Below are positions 63,141 through 64,000 of a DNA stretch of 64,000 bases, one piece after another (the stretch's first letter is position 1; every line of letters begins with the position of its first letter). The stretch is taken from assembly GCA_964247055.1 (NCBI GenBank), contig OZ176050.1, positions 1,426,001-1,490,000 of the forward strand. Reading direction: 5' to 3'. This DNA comes from Paragordius varius. Taxonomy: Eukaryota; Nematomorpha. The position numbers and the translations under genes are program-made. The notes below the pieces were generated by a model. It was not told where the DNA came from, did no database searches, and saw nothing but the letters and a program-made list of their open reading frames with translations.

Positions 63141-64000
63141 AAAAATCGGATATTGGTCACCGGTGAACAAAATTATTTTTTATACATTCTCTTCGTAAGA
63201 CTACATCAAAATATAGAGATAGTTTGACAAACTTTTTCATATCCGATTTTTACAACGATACTTTAAAAATTATGGTATTAAACCAGTCGCATCAATACTC
63301 AAGTTAAACTTTGTCCTTAAAAATCGGATATTGGTCACCGGTGAACAAAACTATTTTTTATACATTCTCTTAGTAAGACTACATCAAAATATAGAGATAG
63401 TTTGACAAACTCTCTTATATCCGATTTTTACAACGATACTTTAAAAATTAATGTATAAAACTAGTCGCATCAATACTCAAGCTAAACATTGTCCTTAAAA
63501 ATTGGATATTGGTCCCCGGAGAACAAAACTATTTTTTATACATTCTCTTAGTAAGACTACATCAAAATATAGAGATAGTTTGACAAACTCTTTCATATCC
63601 GATTTTTACAACGATATTTAAAAATTAATGTATAAAACTAGTCGTATCAATAAATCGCATCAATACTCAAGTTAAACTTTGGTTTTAAAAATCGGATAAT
63701 GGTCACCGGTGAACAAAATTATTTTTTATACATTCTCTTAGTAAGACTACATCAAAATATAGAGATAGTTTGACAAACTCTCTCATATCCGATTTTTACA
63801 ACGATACTTTAAAAATTAATGTATAAAACTAGTCGCATCAATACTCAAGCTAAACATTGTCCTTAAAAATCGGATATTTGTCACCGGTGAACAAAATTAT
63901 TTTTTATACATTCTCTTAGTAGGACTACATCAAAATATAGAGATAGTTTGGCAAACTCTTTCATAATCGATTTTTACAACGATACTTTAAAAATTAATGT
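63141..64000 (+). repeat. Right edge: return to the 11-monomer unit
   Basis: The monomers at 63319, 63497, 63687 and 63865 carry CTCTCTTATATCC, AATTGGATATTGG with CCGGAGAAC, TTTGGTTTTAAAAATC with GATAATGG, and GATATTTGTCACC with CATAATCG. This is the order of 51082-51805 and 53072-53795 (TTTGGTTTTA at 51441, 53431, 63678). The last copy is cut by the window end after 136 bp. A further 11-monomer unit probably continues beyond. Confidence 0.85.

Larger units (their letters stand above)
1..64000 (+). repeat. Tandem satellite array, 178/191-bp monomer, fills the window
   Basis: The window consists entirely of head-to-tail copies of one AT-rich monomer, about 357 of them, all in the same orientation. 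A copy starts at AAAAATCGGATATTGGTCAC and ends at AAACTTTGTCCTT. The consensus is 178 bp with 49 G+C (27.5%). In the consensus, forward stops occur in all three frames (for example TGA at monomer position 24, TAA at 56, TGA at 85 and TAA at 124), and TTA, CTA and TCA are frequent, so neither strand can carry a long ORF. No unique sequence, transposon or RNA gene interrupts the array. The array runs off both window edges: the first monomer starts at base 1 and the last is cut at 64000. Centromeric or pericentromeric location is an inference from length, composition and HOR structure. The satellite family is not one I recognise. Confidence 0.98.

Noticed and set aside
1-64000. Possible protein-coding genes or long ORFs
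   Set aside because: Stops occur in all frames of each consensus monomer and 178 is not a multiple of 3, so frames rotate. Any ORF is a repeat artefact.
1-64000. CRISPR array
   Set aside because: The repeats are contiguous 178-191-bp monomers with no short repeat plus unique spacer pattern, and no cas-like gene is present.
1-64000. LTR element, LINE, SINE or DNA transposon insertion
   Set aside because: No sequence departs from the monomer for more than a few tens of bases, and there is no poly-A tail, terminal repeat or target-site duplication other than the satellite period itself.
1-64000. Telomere repeats or rDNA spacer
   Set aside because: No TTAGGG/TTTAGGG-type runs and no rRNA-like or GC-rich conserved segments are present.
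1-64000. Naming the satellite from its 178-bp length (similar lengths are known in plant centromere satellites)
   Set aside because: Length alone is not diagnostic, and I do not recognise sequence similarity to any family I can recall with certainty.

Overview
The whole 64-kb window is one uninterrupted satellite DNA array. It is made of head-to-tail copies of an AT-rich monomer (consensus 178 bp, about 27.5% GC), all in the same orientation. I count about 357 monomers by locating the recurrent left edge (5'-AAAAATCGGATAT) and summing lengths. I see no gene, RNA gene, transposon, LTR element, telomere repeat or unique DNA anywhere. All three forward frames contain stops in the consensus monomer, and 178 bp is not a multiple of three, so no long reading frame can run through the array. 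The sequence fits a centromeric or other heterochromatic block of a eukaryotic chromosome. I do not recognise the satellite family and cannot name the organism. Monomer length and AT-richness are usual for both plant and animal nucleosome-sized satellites.

The monomer has two main length classes: about 178 bp, and about 191 bp when a 13-bp segment near its right end is tandemly duplicated. Minor classes (160, 167, 168, 173-174, 189-190 bp) come from small, family-specific deletions. Each consensus monomer holds several dyad symmetries: a 14-bp perfect inverted repeat with arms 98 bp apart, the palindrome TCACCGGTGA, the odd-length palindrome AGTTTGRCAAACT, and AAGTTAAACTT.

Diagnostic substitutions show strong higher-order repeat (HOR) structure that changes along the window. 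Region A (1 to about 22.1 kb) has long units of 28-29 monomers (5.1-5.3 kb), a shortened 23-monomer copy, and segments re-used 10.8-14.6 kb away. Positions 22.1-23.2 kb are a degenerate junction. Region B (23.2-31.3 kb) is a 14-monomer HOR of 2469 bp with an 11-monomer and a truncated copy. Region C (32.4-35.9 kb) is a 10-monomer HOR of 1753 bp in two tandem copies. Region D (35.3-47.2 kb) is a 31-monomer unit (5483 bp) followed by an expanded 36-monomer copy (6335 bp). Region E (47.2-49.6 kb) is a divergent zone. Region F (49.6-64 kb) mixes 11-, 10-, 7- and 4-monomer HORs (1992, 1797, 1250 and 725 bp). Length differences between HOR copies are almost always whole monomers, as expected if the array evolves by in-register unequal exchange.

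Nothing here encodes a product. Any function would be structural (kinetochore chromatin, heterochromatin, nucleosome phasing) and is inference. All copy relations were found by reading diagnostic variants by eye; no alignment was run.
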